The position numbers and the translations under genes were made by a program. DNA of 64,000 bases from Halobellus sp. MBLA0158 (GTDB lineage Archaea; Halobacteriota; Halobacteria; Halobacteriales; Haloferacaceae), in the NCBI RefSeq assembly GCF_041477585.1, contig NZ_JBGNYA010000001.1, forward strand, positions 3,038,001 to 3,102,000, in the 5' to 3' direction. Below are positions 1 through 9,068 of the stretch, one piece after another. The notes below the pieces were generated by a model. The model was not told where the DNA came from. It ran no database searches and saw only the letters and a list, made by a program, of their open reading frames with translations. Within the stretch, counting starts at the first letter, position 1. Each line of letters starts with the position of its first letter.

Positions 1-1
1 C

Positions 2-532
2 GTGGCGGCAGGGCTGCTGCTGGCGACGCCCGTCGCGCTCCTGGCGCCGGAGTTCGCCCTCCCGGCCGCCGCCGGCGCCGTCCTGGGCGGCGTCGTCCCC
101 GACCTCGACCTCTTCGTCGGGACCCACCGGAAGACGCTCCACTTCCCCGTCTACTACTCGGTCGCCGGCGTCGTCGCGGGCGTCGCGGCCGTACTGGCGC
201 CCGGCCCGCTGACCGTGGCGGCCGCGCTCTGTCTCCTCACCGCCGGGATCCACTCCGCGTCGGACTGGCTCGGCGCCGGCGACGAACTCCGCCCGTGGGA
301 GCGCACCTCCCAGCGCGCCGTCTTCCTCCACCCGCGGCGCCGGTGGCTCCGCCCGCGGTACCTCGTCCGGTACGACGGCGCTCCCGAGGACCTGGTCCTC
401 ACGGTCGTCCTCGCGACGCCCGCGGCCCTGGCGTTCGAGGGGTGGCCCCGCGCGCTCGTCGTCGGTGGCGTCGCGCTCGCGGCCGCGTACACGGTAGTCC
501 GCAAGCGCGTGCCCGAGTGGCTGGGGATCTGA
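2..532 (+). CDS. Membrane protein of the YdjM-like metal-dependent hydrolase type, probably 5'-truncated
   Basis: About 176 residues are visible, with several hydrophobic segments (around residues 1-30, 48-82 and 133-165). A PDLD motif near residue 34 and a conserved-looking THRKTLHF stretch recall the membrane-bound YdjM/DUF457 group of putative metal-dependent hydrolases. The reading frame begins at a GTG at the very edge of the window, and the first residues already look like the middle of a hydrophobic helix, so the true start probably lies upstream. It converges on cofG with a 33-base gap. The substrate is unknown and the family call is tentative. Confidence 0.6.
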   Translation: MAAGLLLATPVALLAPEFALPAAAGAVLGGVVPDLDLFVGTHRKTLHFPVYYSVAGVVAGVAAVLAPGPLTVAAALCLLTAGIHSASDWLGAGDELRPWERTSQRAVFLHPRRRWLRPRYLVRYDGAPEDLVLTVVLATPAALAFEGWPRALVVGGVALAAAYTVVRKRVPEWLGI

Positions 533-565
533 GACCGGCATCCGAGTCTGAGTGCCGAGCGGGCG

Positions 566-1744
566 TCAGTCCGCGGATCCGCTCTCCGTCGAGGGAGAAT
601 CGACCGCGAGCGGGCCGTCGCGCCGCGCCACGCCGCGGTACCGCTCGCCGTGGACGTCGTCGGCGGTGATCGCCGCGGCGATCCGGTCGGAGAGCCACTC
701 GCCCGCTGCGACGCGTCCAGCGAAGTCGGCGCGCCTGATCGGCTCCGGGAGGTACCGGTCGTAGACCGGGAGGCGCTCGTACAGCGGCACGCCCGCGTCG
801 GCGGCGATCTCTTCGAGCTCCCGCAGCGCGGGCCAGGCGTAGTCGGGGTTGATGTAATCCTCCGTCACGGGCGAGACGCCCCCGAGGTCGTCGACGCCGC
901 AGTCGAGCAGGTCCCGCGTCGGCGAGAGGTTCGGCGGGACCTGGATCGACACTTCCTCGGGAAGGGCCGCCCTGGCCATCGCGACGGTCCGGCGCATCGT
1001 CTCGACCGACGGCCGCTCGAAGTCCGAGCGCTCGTTCGGGACGACGTTCTGGACGATCACCTCCTGGACGTGGTCGTAGCGCTCGTGGAGCGCGCGGATC
1101 GCCAGCAGGCTCTCGGCGCGGTCCCGCCAGGTCTCGCCGATGCCGACGAGGATACCCGTCGTGAACGGCATCCCCACTTCGCCCGCGGCGCGGATCGTGT
1201 TCAGCCGCTGGCCGGGCGTCTTCCGCCGGGCGCCCGCGTGGGCGTCGACGTCGGCGGTGGTCTCCAGCATCACGCCCATACTGGCGTTGACGGGCCCGAG
1301 GCGCTCGAAGTCGGCCTCGGTGAGATCCCCGGGGTTCGAGTGTGGGAGCAGCCCCTCCTCGAGCGCGATCTCACAGCAGTCCCGGAGGTACGCGAGGACG
1401 TCGTCGTAGCCCCACTCCGCCAACTGCTCGTGGATCTCGGTGTACCGGTCGTCCGGCCGGTCGCCGAATGTGAAGAGCGCCTCGGTGCAGCCGGCGTCGG
1501 CGCCGACCCGCAGGCGCTCGCGGACCTCCTCGGGGGAGAGCAGCGCGGCCTCGCCGGGGACGTCGTAGTAGGTGCAGTAGGTGCAGGTGTACCGACAGGC
1601 GGTCGTGAGCGGGAGGAAGACGTTCCGCGAGAAGGTGAGTTCGGGCGCCGGCGCGACGTCGGACGGGCGGGCGTCCAGCAGTCGCTCGACGTCGGTGTCC
1701 GAAATCTCGATGTCGACGTCGTACTCTGCGGCCGCGGGGAACAT
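566..1744 (-). CDS. cofG: FO synthase subunit 1, radical SAM (CofG)
   Basis: CofG works with CofH to make 7,8-didemethyl-8-hydroxy-5-deazariboflavin (FO), the chromophore of coenzyme F420. The protein is 392 residues. The radical-SAM cysteine motif CRYTCTYC lies near residue 45 and is followed by the Y-rich stretch usual in CofG. I chose the ATG at 1744 (MFPAAAEYD) because the frame upstream is open but has no haloarchaeal character, and a TATA-like GGTATATG lies about 55 bases upstream on the minus strand. cofC, another F420 gene, is the next gene upstream on the same strand, 196 bases away. Confidence 0.93.
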   Translation of the reverse strand: MFPAAAEYDVDIEISDTDVERLLDARPSDVAPAPELTFSRNVFLPLTTACRYTCTYCTYYDVPGEAALLSPEEVRERLRVGADAGCTEALFTFGDRPDDRYTEIHEQLAEWGYDDVLAYLRDCCEIALEEGLLPHSNPGDLTEADFERLGPVNASMGVMLETTADVDAHAGARRKTPGQRLNTIRAAGEVGMPFTTGILVGIGETWRDRAESLLAIRALHERYDHVQEVIVQNVVPNERSDFERPSVETMRRTVAMARAALPEEVSIQVPPNLSPTRDLLDCGVDDLGGVSPVTEDYINPDYAWPALRELEEIAADAGVPLYERLPVYDRYLPEPIRRADFAGRVAAGEWLSDRIAAAITADDVHGERYRGVARRDGPLAVDSPSTESGSAD

Positions 1745-1940
1745 CGTGCCATTCCTCGTCGGGTGACGTACAAAAACTGTCGCTCCGCGGCGAAGGTTCA
1801 TATACCGACGCGCGGCCAGCGGCGGTGTGCGCTGAGAGACGCCCCGCGTCGGGCCGCGGTTGCTCGGCACGTCGGCGCGGGGGCGGTTCGGAACGGAGTG
1901 CCGACTGTTCGCCACGAGAGCCGTCACGGGAGCGGACGGG

Positions 1941-2618
1941 CTACCCGTCCGGTCGCCGAACCGCGACGCGCGATTCGCCGCCGGTGTCGACCGCGAAGCC
2001 GGCCTCGCGGAGCCACGCCGCCGATCGGCCGTCGCCGTGCAACAGCACCTCGACGAGGTCGTCCGGCTCGTCCACGTCGGTCGAGAGCCGCATCGAGTCG
2101 ACGGCGTCGACCGAGAGCCCCGCGTCCGCGGCGATGCGGCGGTGATCGCGGTAGGAGGTGCCGTGGTAGTCGACGCGGAAGTCGGGATCGCGGACGACGA
2201 GCGCGTTCGTGCCCCCGCCGCGCCCCGGCGCGATCGCGACGTCGCCGCCGGCGCCAAACAGCCGCGCGAGCGCCTCGGGTGTCGCGAGCGCGAGGTCCGC
2301 CATCACCACGGCGAGTTCGCCGACGTCGCCATCTCCGAGCCGCGAGAGCGCGGCGTTCACGGCGGGCGTCAGCGGTCGCTCGTCAACCGTCCTCGGGAGG
2401 TCATCGAGCGGGTCGGCGTCGGAGTCGTCGACGAGGTCGTCCGCGGGCGGAGCGAGCGGACCGGGAACGAGGAGTTCGGGCGTTCCTCCGGCGGCCGCGA
2501 CGGCGTCGACGACGTCGCGGAGCATCGCGAACGCGAAGCGCCGCCGCTCGTCGGCGTCGAGGACGGGTGCGAGCCGAGTCTTCGGGTCGCGAGCGGTGAA
2601 GGGGACGATAACGCGCAT
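1941..2618 (-). CDS. cofC: 2-phospho-L-lactate guanylyltransferase (CofC)
   Basis: CofC activates 2-phospholactate (or phosphoenolpyruvate) with GTP for attachment to FO during F420 synthesis. The N-terminus [18 protein letters not shown] carries the nucleotidyltransferase signature (P-x-K-x-RL) of the CofC family, and the 225-residue length is normal. The neighbouring cofG supports the F420 assignment. The 196-base gap to cofG suggests a separate cofG promoter rather than tight coupling. Confidence 0.93.
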   Translation of the reverse strand: MRVIVPFTARDPKTRLAPVLDADERRRFAFAMLRDVVDAVAAAGGTPELLVPGPLAPPADDLVDDSDADPLDDLPRTVDERPLTPAVNAALSRLGDGDVGELAVVMADLALATPEALARLFGAGGDVAIAPGRGGGTNALVVRDPDFRVDYHGTSYRDHRRIAADAGLSVDAVDSMRLSTDVDEPDDLVEVLLHGDGRSAAWLREAGFAVDTGGESRVAVRRPDG

Positions 2619-2646
2619 CGGCGCGAACGGAGGCGAAAAGACCCGA

Positions 2647-3435
2647 TCAGCCGAGCTTGTCGTGGCCCTGCTGCTGGGAGCGCCAGTACAGGAAGCCGCC
2701 GACGACGAGGCCGATCACGACGAGGGCGCCGACGCCGTACAGCGCGTACTGCATCAGCTGATTCGACTGCTGGGTCTGCTGGGCCTGCTCTTGGGCCTGG
2801 TTCGCGAGGTCGATCGCGAGGGTGAACTCCTCGCCGTTGTACGCCTCGATAGCGTTCCGGAGGCTCCGGTCGGCCTCCTGGGAGTTCACCTGGGAGACGG
2901 CCGTCTCGGCGTCCGCGATGGCGTTCCGGGCCTCGCGGGACTCCTGGGTGTAGTGGGTCGCCGTCCAGTTGTCGATGTCGTTGGTCGAGCCGCCCTCGCG
3001 GGTCTGTTGGAGGTCCATCACCACGAACGACTGGGCGGGCTCGTAGGAGTACTCCTGGACCTGGGGTACCGTCCCGGTGACTCGGACTTCGACCTCGCTG
3101 GTCCCGTCGGCGGTGGCGATCTCCGCGCCGGAGAACGACTGGCCGTCGAAGGATTCCTGGCTGACGCGGGCGCCGGTCTGATCGTAGTACGACACCGTCC
3201 AGGTGACGTCAGTCAGTTCGGTGCTGCCCGCGAGCGACCACGATTCGAGGGTCGGGTTCTGATACAGTTCGTTCAGCGTGACCGTCGCGGTGACCTGGCT
3301 GCCGACCTCGGCGTCGCTCGTGACGTCCGAGTCGCCGACCGAAACGGCCGCGGCGGGGACTGAAGCGACAGCGAGGACGAAGAGACAGGCCAGCGCGAGG
3401 TTAGAAAAGCGACTCCAGCTCGTCTTCGTCATCAT
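2647..3435 (-). CDS. Secreted, membrane-anchored haloarchaeal protein of unknown function
   Basis: 262 residues with an N-terminal signal peptide (about residues 10-30, ending PAAAVS). A beta-rich extracellular domain follows, then a Gln-rich helical stalk (about 210-228, many QA/QQ pairs) and one C-terminal transmembrane helix (about 230-250) with a short basic tail. The start (ATGATG at 3432-3435) lies inside the end of cetZ1 in another frame, a 35-base overlap that suggests co-transcription. I do not recognise the extracellular domain. A link to CetZ-dependent cell-shape control is possible from position only. Confidence 0.8.
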   Translation of the reverse strand: MMTKTSWSRFSNLALACLFVLAVASVPAAAVSVGDSDVTSDAEVGSQVTATVTLNELYQNPTLESWSLAGSTELTDVTWTVSYYDQTGARVSQESFDGQSFSGAEIATADGTSEVEVRVTGTVPQVQEYSYEPAQSFVVMDLQQTREGGSTNDIDNWTATHYTQESREARNAIADAETAVSQVNSQEADRSLRNAIEAYNGEEFTLAIDLANQAQEQAQQTQQSNQLMQYALYGVGALVVIGLVVGGFLYWRSQQQGHDKLG

Positions 3436-4582
3436 TAATCAGATTCTCCAAGTTCTCTTCGCTTTCCTCCCGGATGTCATCAATGTTGTCCTGTGCCTCG
3501 ATGGCGACCTGCTGGAGCTCCTTGATGCGAGGCACGTTCGTCACCCCCGAGAGGAGGATGACGGAGGCGACGCGGTTCGAGTCCGTGATCGGGTAGTCGC
3601 CGCCACGGACCTCCATACTGCCGGTCTGCTCTTCGATCCACTTGCGGCCGCGCTCGATTCCCTTCCGGTTCAGGTGCCGCGGCGGGCCGGCCATCACGAG
3701 CAGCGCCCGCTCTGCGCCCTCGATCTCACAGGGGAGGGTGAGACGCCCGAGGGCGGCCTTGCGGACGAGCGAGGTGATCCGGTTCGTCGTGTGGGCGGTG
3801 TCGAGGTCGTCCTCCTCGTCGCCGCCGGTGAGCCGCGAGAGGAGTCCGCCGCCGGAAGAGTCGTTTTCGACCGTCTCGGAGGCGTACCCGACCGTCGAGA
3901 CGCCGCCGCCCGCGAGGGTGTTGATGATCTCCGAGGAGTCGACGACGCTTTCTGCGACCTCGCCGCCCTGGCCGATCTCGCCGGCCCCGAAGAGGACGCC
4001 GAAGCGGGTGACGATCTCCTCGTTGATCTCGTCGTAGCCGCCCTGGACGGACTCGCCGGTCTTCCGCCAGGCGTCGTTGTCGAAGACGAGCAGATTGTCG
4101 ACCTCCCGCACGAACGTCTGGAACGATCGCGCCGCGTTCAGCGTGTAGATCCCTCCCTCGTCGCTCCCGGGGAGGATGCCCAGACCGTAGACGGGCTCGG
4201 TGTAGATCCGCTGGAGATGCTTCGCGAGAACGGGCGAGCCGCCGCTTCCCGTGCCGCCGCCGAGCCCGGCGACGACGAGGAACGCGTCGATCTCGTGGAC
4301 CGGGATGCTGTCGATCGCGCCCTGGACCTCGTCGATGTCCTCCTCGGCGACCTCGGCGCCGAGTTCGTTGTCGGCGCCGACGCCGTGGCCCTTCACGCGC
4401 GACTGCCCGATGAGGACCCGCTGGTCCTTGGGGATGTGCTCTAACCCCATCAGGTCGGCCTTCGCCGTGTTGACCGCGACCGCCGCACGGACGATGCCCG
4501 AATCGTGGCGCTTGTCGTACTCGACGAATTTGTCGACGATCTTTCCCCCGGCCTGCCCGAAACCGATCATTGCAAGCTTCAT
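3401..4582 (-). CDS. cetZ1: CetZ tubulin/FtsZ-superfamily cytoskeletal GTPase
   Basis: CetZ1 controls cell shape and the rod/motile form in haloarchaea. The 393-residue protein starts MKLAMIGFGQAGGK, the N-terminal nucleotide-binding loop of the CetZ group. The tubulin/FtsZ signature GLGGGTGSGG is at about residues 106-115. The acidic tail ends [10 protein letters not shown], as I recall for CetZ1 proteins. I chose the ATG at 4582; an upstream in-frame ATG would add residues of no family likeness. A TATA-like sequence lies at 4629-4636. The downstream secreted-protein gene overlaps its 3' end. Confidence 0.95.
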   Translation of the reverse strand: MKLAMIGFGQAGGKIVDKFVEYDKRHDSGIVRAAVAVNTAKADLMGLEHIPKDQRVLIGQSRVKGHGVGADNELGAEVAEEDIDEVQGAIDSIPVHEIDAFLVVAGLGGGTGSGGSPVLAKHLQRIYTEPVYGLGILPGSDEGGIYTLNAARSFQTFVREVDNLLVFDNDAWRKTGESVQGGYDEINEEIVTRFGVLFGAGEIGQGGEVAESVVDSSEIINTLAGGGVSTVGYASETVENDSSGGGLLSRLTGGDEEDDLDTAHTTNRITSLVRKAALGRLTLPCEIEGAERALLVMAGPPRHLNRKGIERGRKWIEEQTGSMEVRGGDYPITDSNRVASVILLSGVTNVPRIKELQQVAIEAQDNIDDIREESEENLENLINDDEDELESLF

Positions 4583-4628
4583 TTGTCGGGTCCCCTCGCC
4601 ATTGGGTGTATCCCAGTGCAAACGCGGA

Positions 4629-4636
4629 CATAAACC
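4629..4636 (-). promoter_or_regulatory. Probable TATA box of cetZ1
   Basis: Read on the minus strand the sequence is GGTTTATG, about 47 bases before the cetZ1 start, so a short leader is expected. A second AT-rich run (4755-4766) lies farther upstream and could serve another start. Assigned from sequence and position only. Confidence 0.5.
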
Positions 4637-4803
4637 TTGTGATGGTCCGAAAAGGACGGAACCACGGTCGAATCGTAAAAATCGGGGGACAGCGCGGGGG
4701 CGTTAATCGACGCTTAGTGTGAGCTCCGCGAAGCCGGTCGGCCTATTTCTCAGTTTTTATATTTGGACCGACTGATCTCGGCGCCCGATCGGGGGTCCGT
4801 GCC

Positions 4804-5730
4804 TCACCCGGACGTCGCCGCCGCACCCGATTCGACGCGGCCCGCCCGTCCGTTCAGATACGCACTCAGCGTCGTGAGTTCGCCCGTTCCGACGCCGAAG
4901 GCGCCGACGTCGTTGTCGTCGGTGACGTTGTCGAACCGCAGCGAGCGGTACTGGTCTTTCCCCATCGGGAAGCCGGGGATCGCATCGCCCAGCGTGAGCC
5001 CGATCTTCGCGAGCCCCATCGGCACGGGGACGATCGTGGTCGAGCGGCCGTCGGCCTCGTGGATCATCCGGGCGATCTCCGCGAGGGTGAGCTTGTCCGG
5101 ACCGCCGATCTCGTAGGTCTGGTTCGCGTGCTCGTCGGAGTCGATCGCGTCGGCGAGCATCGGGACGAGGTCGCCGACCCAGACGGGCTGGAACCGGGTC
5201 TTGCCGCCGCCCGGCAGGGCGCTGAGGTACGGCGGCGCGAGCAGTTTCGTGAAGGAGACGAACTCCCCGCCGTCGCCGAAGACGACCGAGGGGCGGAAGA
5301 TCGTATAGTCGAGGACGGACTCGGTCACGATCTCTTCGGCCTCGCCCTTCGAGCGGATGTAGGCGGTCGGCCCGTCGGGGGCGGCGCCGAGCGCGCTCAT
5401 CTGGACGAGGCGATCGACCTCGTGCTTCTCGGCCGCGCGGACGACGTGTTCGGTGCCCTGGCGGTGGACCAGGTCGTGCATCTCGTCGCCGCCGTCCGGC
5501 TTGAACAGCGGCGAGAGCGCGACGAGGTTGTAGACCGCGTCCTTCCCCTCGAAGGCCTCCTTGATGGAGTCGTAGTCCCGGACGTTGCCCATCACCTTGT
5601 TGACGCCCGACGGGAGGTCGTCGCTACTCGGACTCCGCGAGAGGGCCGTCACCTCGTGGTCCCGAGCCTTCAGTTCCCGGCAGAGCGCGCTTCCGATGAA
5701 CCCGCTTCCGCCCACGACGAGGACGTTCAT
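4804..5730 (-). CDS. NDUFA9-like atypical short-chain dehydrogenase / NAD(P)-binding protein
   Basis: 308 residues with an N-terminal Rossmann fold ([19 protein letters not shown], residues 2-20, pattern GGxGFIG). The sequence continues as in the complex-I NDUFA9 / nucleoside-sugar epimerase-like atypical SDR group ([22 protein letters not shown], with the YxxxK pair reduced to Y-IRSK). Members are usually annotated as NAD(P)H-binding proteins without a known substrate. Divergent from tmk, with a TATA-like CCTTTACGG about 26 bases before the start. Confidence 0.85.
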   Translation of the reverse strand: MNVLVVGGSGFIGSALCRELKARDHEVTALSRSPSSDDLPSGVNKVMGNVRDYDSIKEAFEGKDAVYNLVALSPLFKPDGGDEMHDLVHRQGTEHVVRAAEKHEVDRLVQMSALGAAPDGPTAYIRSKGEAEEIVTESVLDYTIFRPSVVFGDGGEFVSFTKLLAPPYLSALPGGGKTRFQPVWVGDLVPMLADAIDSDEHANQTYEIGGPDKLTLAEIARMIHEADGRSTTIVPVPMGLAKIGLTLGDAIPGFPMGKDQYRSLRFDNVTDDNDVGAFGVGTGELTTLSAYLNGRAGRVESGAAATSG

Positions 5731-5831
5731 ACTCCGGACGTCGCGCCATACGGCCGTAAAGGTAACTGCCGATACGCACGCCGTCGGCGGGCGGTCGAGC
5801 GGTCGCCGAGCCGCCGCGACGAGACTCGGAG

Positions 5832-5840
5832 GATTTTACC
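5832..5840 (+). promoter_or_regulatory. Probable TATA box of leaderless tmk
   Basis: GATTTTACC ends 24 bases before the tmk ATG, the spacing expected for a leaderless haloarchaeal transcript. Confidence 0.55.
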
Positions 5841-5863
5841 GCGCGCCGCCGCCACCTCCGAGT

Positions 5864-6463
5864 ATGCTCCTCACGCTGGAGGGTCTCGACGGGAGCGGGA
5901 AGACCACCGCCTGGGAGGCGCTGCGCGAGGCCTACCCCGAAGCGGTGTTCACCCGCGAACCGACCGGCTCGTGGTACGGCGAGGCCGTCTCGCGGTCGAT
6001 GCGGGACGACGGCGCCGACCCCCTCGCCGAACTCTTCCTGTTCACCGCCGACCACGCGGACCACCTCTCGCGGGTCGTGCGCCCCGCGCTCGCCGACGGG
6101 AACCTCGTCGTCTCCGACCGCTACTCGGACTCGCGGTTCGCCTACCAGGCGGCCGCGCTCGCGGAGTCGTACCTCGCGGGCGGCCGCGACCCCCTGGAGT
6201 ACATCCGGGAGATCCACGAGGCGTTCTCCCATCCGCCGGACCGGACGATCTACCTCGACGTCGACCCCGAAGTGGCGGCCGAGCGCGCCGGCGCGACGAA
6301 CAAATTCGAACGCGTGGAGTACCTCTCGCGGGTCGCCGAAAACTACGAGCGGCTCATCGAGGCCGAGCCGGACCGCTTCGTCCGCGTCGACGCCACACAG
6401 CCGCTCCCGGCGGTCCGGGAGGCCGTGATCGACCACGTCGAGGAGTTCGTCGCCGAGAGCTAG
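5864..6463 (+). CDS. tmk: Thymidylate kinase
   Basis: Phosphorylates dTMP to dTDP. The 199-residue protein has the P-loop GLDGSGKT at residues 7-14, the DRY motif ([14 protein letters not shown], about residues 83-96) and the substrate-lid region expected for Tmk. The ATG at 5864 places the P-loop at the usual distance, and the TATA box at 5832 supports a leaderless mRNA. Its stop overlaps by four bases the stop of the convergent gene at 6460. Confidence 0.94.
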   Translation: MLLTLEGLDGSGKTTAWEALREAYPEAVFTREPTGSWYGEAVSRSMRDDGADPLAELFLFTADHADHLSRVVRPALADGNLVVSDRYSDSRFAYQAAALAESYLAGGRDPLEYIREIHEAFSHPPDRTIYLDVDPEVAAERAGATNKFERVEYLSRVAENYERLIEAEPDRFVRVDATQPLPAVREAVIDHVEEFVAES

Positions 6464-6792
6464 GAGCCGTCCCCGCGGCGCTCCGGGAGGTCGTACTCGT
6501 CGGGCGCGGGAACGTAGAGCGTGTCGATGGTGAAGCCGAGCGCCAGCGGGAGGCCGACCGCCGCACCCAGGAGCGCCGTCGGGCCGAGATCGAGCCCCGC
6601 GCCGATCGGGAGGACGCCGAAGAAGACGAGCGTCGTGACGAGGAGCGCCACCGGGATGAGCACGAACGAGTAGATGACGTAGCCCCACTGCGTCTTCAGC
6701 CGGAGCCGGAAGAAGCGGGTCAGCACCGCCGCCAGGAGGGTGTGGATGACGAGCACCGCGCCGAACAGCACGAGGCCGACGACCGAGACCAT
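6460..6792 (-). CDS. Small multi-pass membrane protein, unknown function
   Basis: 110 residues if started at the ATG at 6792 ([11 protein letters not shown]). Three hydrophobic helices are visible: about 3-24, 40-62 and 70-92. The C-terminal tail is polar ([14 protein letters not shown]). The codon use is chromosomal. I do not recognise a function. An in-frame upstream ATG (6837) would add a basic segment that does not look haloarchaeal. Confidence 0.75.
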   Translation of the reverse strand: MVSVVGLVLFGAVLVIHTLLAAVLTRFFRLRLKTQWGYVIYSFVLIPVALLVTTLVFFGVLPIGAGLDLGPTALLGAAVGLPLALGFTIDTLYVPAPDEYDLPERRGDGS

Positions 6793-6878
6793 AGCCGAGA
6801 TACGAGCGCTGTGACCTTTACGCGTTCGGCTCGGCACGCGGACGCGTCGAAGCCGGGACAGCGCCCGCGACGCGGCTC

Positions 6879-6950
6879 ATAGTGGTTACTCTCACTATTT
6901 ACCGCCGAACGCCACCCCCGTGACGACGTTCGGCGGGGAGAGACGATCAC
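6879..6950. repeat. Palindromic dispersed element, degenerate copy (copy 1)
   Basis: This 72-base stretch starts ATAGTGGTTACTCTC, has a conserved core TTACCGCCGAACGCCAC, and ends with an imperfect inverse of its start. It is clearly related to the better preserved copy at 50,705-50,786. The right arm lacks several bases of the inverted half. It lies two bases past the stop of the gene at 6953, so it may end that transcript. It looks like a miniature inverted-repeat element or an extragenic palindrome. Confidence 0.65.
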
Positions 6951-6952
6951 TC

Positions 6953-7183
6953 TCAGTCCATCGCGATGTACGTCGTGGTGTCGGTGACGCCGTCGAGGCG
7001 CTGGACCCCCGACGACGAGGCGTCGAGGACGTCGTAGACGCGCTCGCCCGTGGTCTCGGCGATGATGTCGTACGCGCCCGCGACGATGTGCGCCTCCGTC
7101 ACCGCGTCGAGCTCGCGGACCGCCGCCAGCGACCGCTCGACCGCGCCGGCCTCCGTTTCGATCATCACGAACGCGTCGACCAT
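6953..7183 (-). CDS. Stand-alone Lrp/AsnC ligand-binding (RAM) domain protein
   Basis: 76 residues comprising only the alpha/beta RAM domain of Lrp/AsnC regulators (start MVDAFVMIETEAG, then HIVAGAYDIIAET). No helix-turn-helix is present. Such proteins can bind amino acids or other small ligands and may form oligomers with full regulators. A second single RAM protein lies just beyond trkA at 7987, so the two flank the K+ uptake protein. Confidence 0.85.
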   Translation of the reverse strand: MVDAFVMIETEAGAVERSLAAVRELDAVTEAHIVAGAYDIIAETTGERVYDVLDASSSGVQRLDGVTDTTTYIAMD

Positions 7184-7297
7184 ACGACGCTGTATGGTGT
7201 GGTGTCACATAGCACTTGCGACGTCGAACGAGGAGCCGCGGCGGAGGCGTCGATTCCGGAGAAACATTATTGGCGGGCGGCGGCGTACCGATGTGGT

Positions 7298-7987
7298 ATG
7301 CGGTTCGTTATCATTGGTGCAGGTCGGGTCGGACTCCGCACCGCTCGGGTCCTCAGGGAGGAGGGACACGAGATCACGATCGTCGAGAAGGACCGCGACA
7401 GGGTCGAGCGCGCCCGCGACGACGGCTTCGAGGTCGTCCACGGCGACGGGTCCCGCGAGGCGGTGCTCGCGGAGGCGGGGATCGAAGACGCCGACGGGAT
7501 CGGCGCGCTCACGAGCGACCTGAACGTGAACTTCACGGCGTGTTCGATCGCCAAGCACCACCGGACCTGGACGGTCCTCCGCGTCGACGAGGAGCACCGC
7601 GAGGAAGTCTACCAGAAGTACGCCGACGAGGTCGACGAGGTCGTCTACCCCGAGCGCCTGGGCGCGCTCGGCGCGAAGAACGCGCTCCTTGGCGGGTCGA
7701 TCCGCGCCATCGCCGACGTCGCCCAGAGCCTCCAGGTGGTCCAGATGACCGTCAGCGAGTCCTCGCCGATGCGCGGGTACACGATCGAGGAGGTCGCGCT
7801 CCCCGCGAAGACCCGGATCCTGGCGTTCGGGAAGGCGGGCGAGCCGATGGGACTGCCGCTTTCGGACGACTCCCTCGAAGCCGGCGACCGCCTGGCGGTG
7901 CTCGCGGACTTCGAGGTCCTAGAGGAGGTCCGGAAGCTGATCGTCGGCGAGACGCTCGCGCCCGAGACCGACGAGGGAGTCGCGTGA
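7298..7987 (+). CDS. trkA: TrkA-type K+ transport regulatory NAD-binding protein (RCK domains)
   Basis: 229 residues. The N-terminal RCK-N Rossmann fold starts MRFVIIGAGRVGLRTARVL (GxGxxG at about residues 7-12, acidic residue at the end of the second strand in IVEKD). A RCK-C domain follows at about residues 135-215. Such cytoplasmic proteins gate TrkH-type potassium channels, important in salt-in haloarchaea. The ATG at 7298 is 26 bases after ACATTATTGG (leaderless). It overlaps the next gene by one base. No TrkH gene is in the window. Confidence 0.88.
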   Translation: MRFVIIGAGRVGLRTARVLREEGHEITIVEKDRDRVERARDDGFEVVHGDGSREAVLAEAGIEDADGIGALTSDLNVNFTACSIAKHHRTWTVLRVDEEHREEVYQKYADEVDEVVYPERLGALGAKNALLGGSIRAIADVAQSLQVVQMTVSESSPMRGYTIEEVALPAKTRILAFGKAGEPMGLPLSDDSLEAGDRLAVLADFEVLEEVRKLIVGETLAPETDEGVA

Positions 7988-8217
7988 TGGTCACCGCCTA
8001 CGTCACCGTCACGGCGTCCAGCGGCGACGTCGACCGGCTCAAGCCCGCGATGGCGGGGATCGATGAGACCATCGAGCGGGTCGAGGTCGTCGCGGGCGAC
8101 GTCGACTACGTCGTGAAGGCGCGGGCCGACGACGTCTCGGCACTCAAGGACGTCGCCGCCGCGCTCCGCGAACTCGACGGCATCGAGGGCACGGAGACAC
8201 ACATCGGGATGGAGTGA
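7987..8217 (+). CDS. Stand-alone Lrp/AsnC ligand-binding (RAM) domain protein
   Basis: 76 residues, RAM domain only (MVTAYVTVTASSGDVDRL, then VVAGDVDYVVKARADD). The ATG overlaps the trkA stop codon (TGATG), so translation is probably coupled to trkA. The partner at 6953 has the same architecture but only moderate similarity. A ligand-sensing or regulatory role in K+ uptake is an inference from this arrangement. Confidence 0.85.
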   Translation: MVTAYVTVTASSGDVDRLKPAMAGIDETIERVEVVAGDVDYVVKARADDVSALKDVAAALRELDGIEGTETHIGME

Positions 8218-8250
8218 GAGTACTCGCTATGAGCTTCCGCCGCCCGACGC

Positions 8251-8763
8251 CTACAGCGGCGTCCCGCCCTCGGTCCCGCCGCCGGCGTCGGCCGCGCGCT
8301 GGATCAGGTGCGTGACGGGCTCCGTGTAGTCGTAGCCCGGGATGATGCCCTCGACGTAGGTGCCCTCGACGTACTCCACGACCGCGACGGCGTCGTCCGC
8401 GCCGCGCGCCGCGTCGAGGTCGGCGAGCTCCGCGCGCACCGCGGCCTCGGCCTCCCCGCGGTCGACGTCGACCGCGACGTCGTCGGTCCCGCGCAACACG
8501 CCGTCGACGTCTTCCAGCCGGAGCGAGAGGGTGTTGAACCAGCCGTCCTCGACGACCGGCGCGACGCGGTCGGCGGTGACGGCGTCGAGCATCGGGACTC
8601 GAACTTCGACGGCGAAGACGGCCCTGCCCTCTCGGCCTCCGATTTCGACGTCCGCGTCGAAGACGGTCGAGGTCACGGCGTACCGGCCCTCGGACTGCCG
8701 CTCGTAGGAGTCGTGGTTCTCGACGGCCCGTCGGGCTCGCGACTCGGCGTCACTGTCGCTCAT
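8251..8763 (-). CDS. Haloarchaeal protein of unknown function (DUF5813-like)
   Basis: 170 residues when started at the ATG at 8763 (MSDSDAESRARRAVENH). Soluble, acidic, with no signal or membrane segment. The pattern resembles the haloarchaeal DUF5813 group as I recall it. No catalytic motif is seen. It converges on the RAM gene at 7987. Confidence 0.7.
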   Translation of the reverse strand: MSDSDAESRARRAVENHDSYERQSEGRYAVTSTVFDADVEIGGREGRAVFAVEVRVPMLDAVTADRVAPVVEDGWFNTLSLRLEDVDGVLRGTDDVAVDVDRGEAEAAVRAELADLDAARGADDAVAVVEYVEGTYVEGIIPGYDYTEPVTHLIQRAADAGGGTEGGTPL

Positions 8764-8860
8764 CGACGGAAGAAGCGCCGGGAGCGACAAAAGCGTCTCG
8801 TGTCGCAGAGCGCCGACGGGGACGTGTCAAACCGAGAAAACGCGTTTCCGCGTGCGGCAC

Positions 8861-8985
8861 GCTTAAGTGGTATCCGCCCAATCGCCCAAGTGACGCTTCG
8901 TCTGGAGGGCCGAAGCGTCAGCGGGGACCAATTCAGGGCGGCAGTAACCGTCCGGGCCGTTCCCGGACGGTTGCTTCCTTTTAGG
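8861..8985 (+). ncRNA. Candidate small structured RNA or structured leader upstream of rps8e
   Basis: A TATA-like GCTTAAGTGG (8861-8870) is followed by two strong hairpins. The first is a perfect 10-bp stem (8891-8900 with 8911-8920, ten-base loop). The second is a perfect 11-bp stem (8946-8956 with 8962-8972, five-base loop). A T-rich run (8975-8982) follows. About 85 bases then separate it from rps8e. The order promoter, structure, T-run suggests an independent small RNA, but it could be the leader of rps8e. I could not match it to a known RNA family. Confidence 0.35.
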
Positions 8986-9068
8986 CGAAGTACGCATCCG
9001 AGCCGCAGCGCCGCTTCGCGCATCCGCGATGCGAGCGATTGAAGTACTCACCCGGACAGATACCGGGT

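Noticed and set aside
566-2257. CofG extended about 170 residues at its N-terminus
   Set aside because: The upstream part has shadow-like Arg/Ser-rich composition and runs across the cofC gene in another frame; the radical-SAM protein starts naturally at 1744.
650-2599. Long plus-strand frames across cofG and cofC (and many similar long antisense frames elsewhere)
   Set aside because: High GC creates long open frames opposite real genes; these are Arg/Val/Asp-rich without motifs.
8861-8985. SRP (7S) RNA or RNase P RNA upstream of rps8e
   Set aside because: The stretch GGGGACCAATTCAGGG recalls parts of 7S RNA, but the region is far too short and the conserved S-domain and RNase P core sequences are absent.
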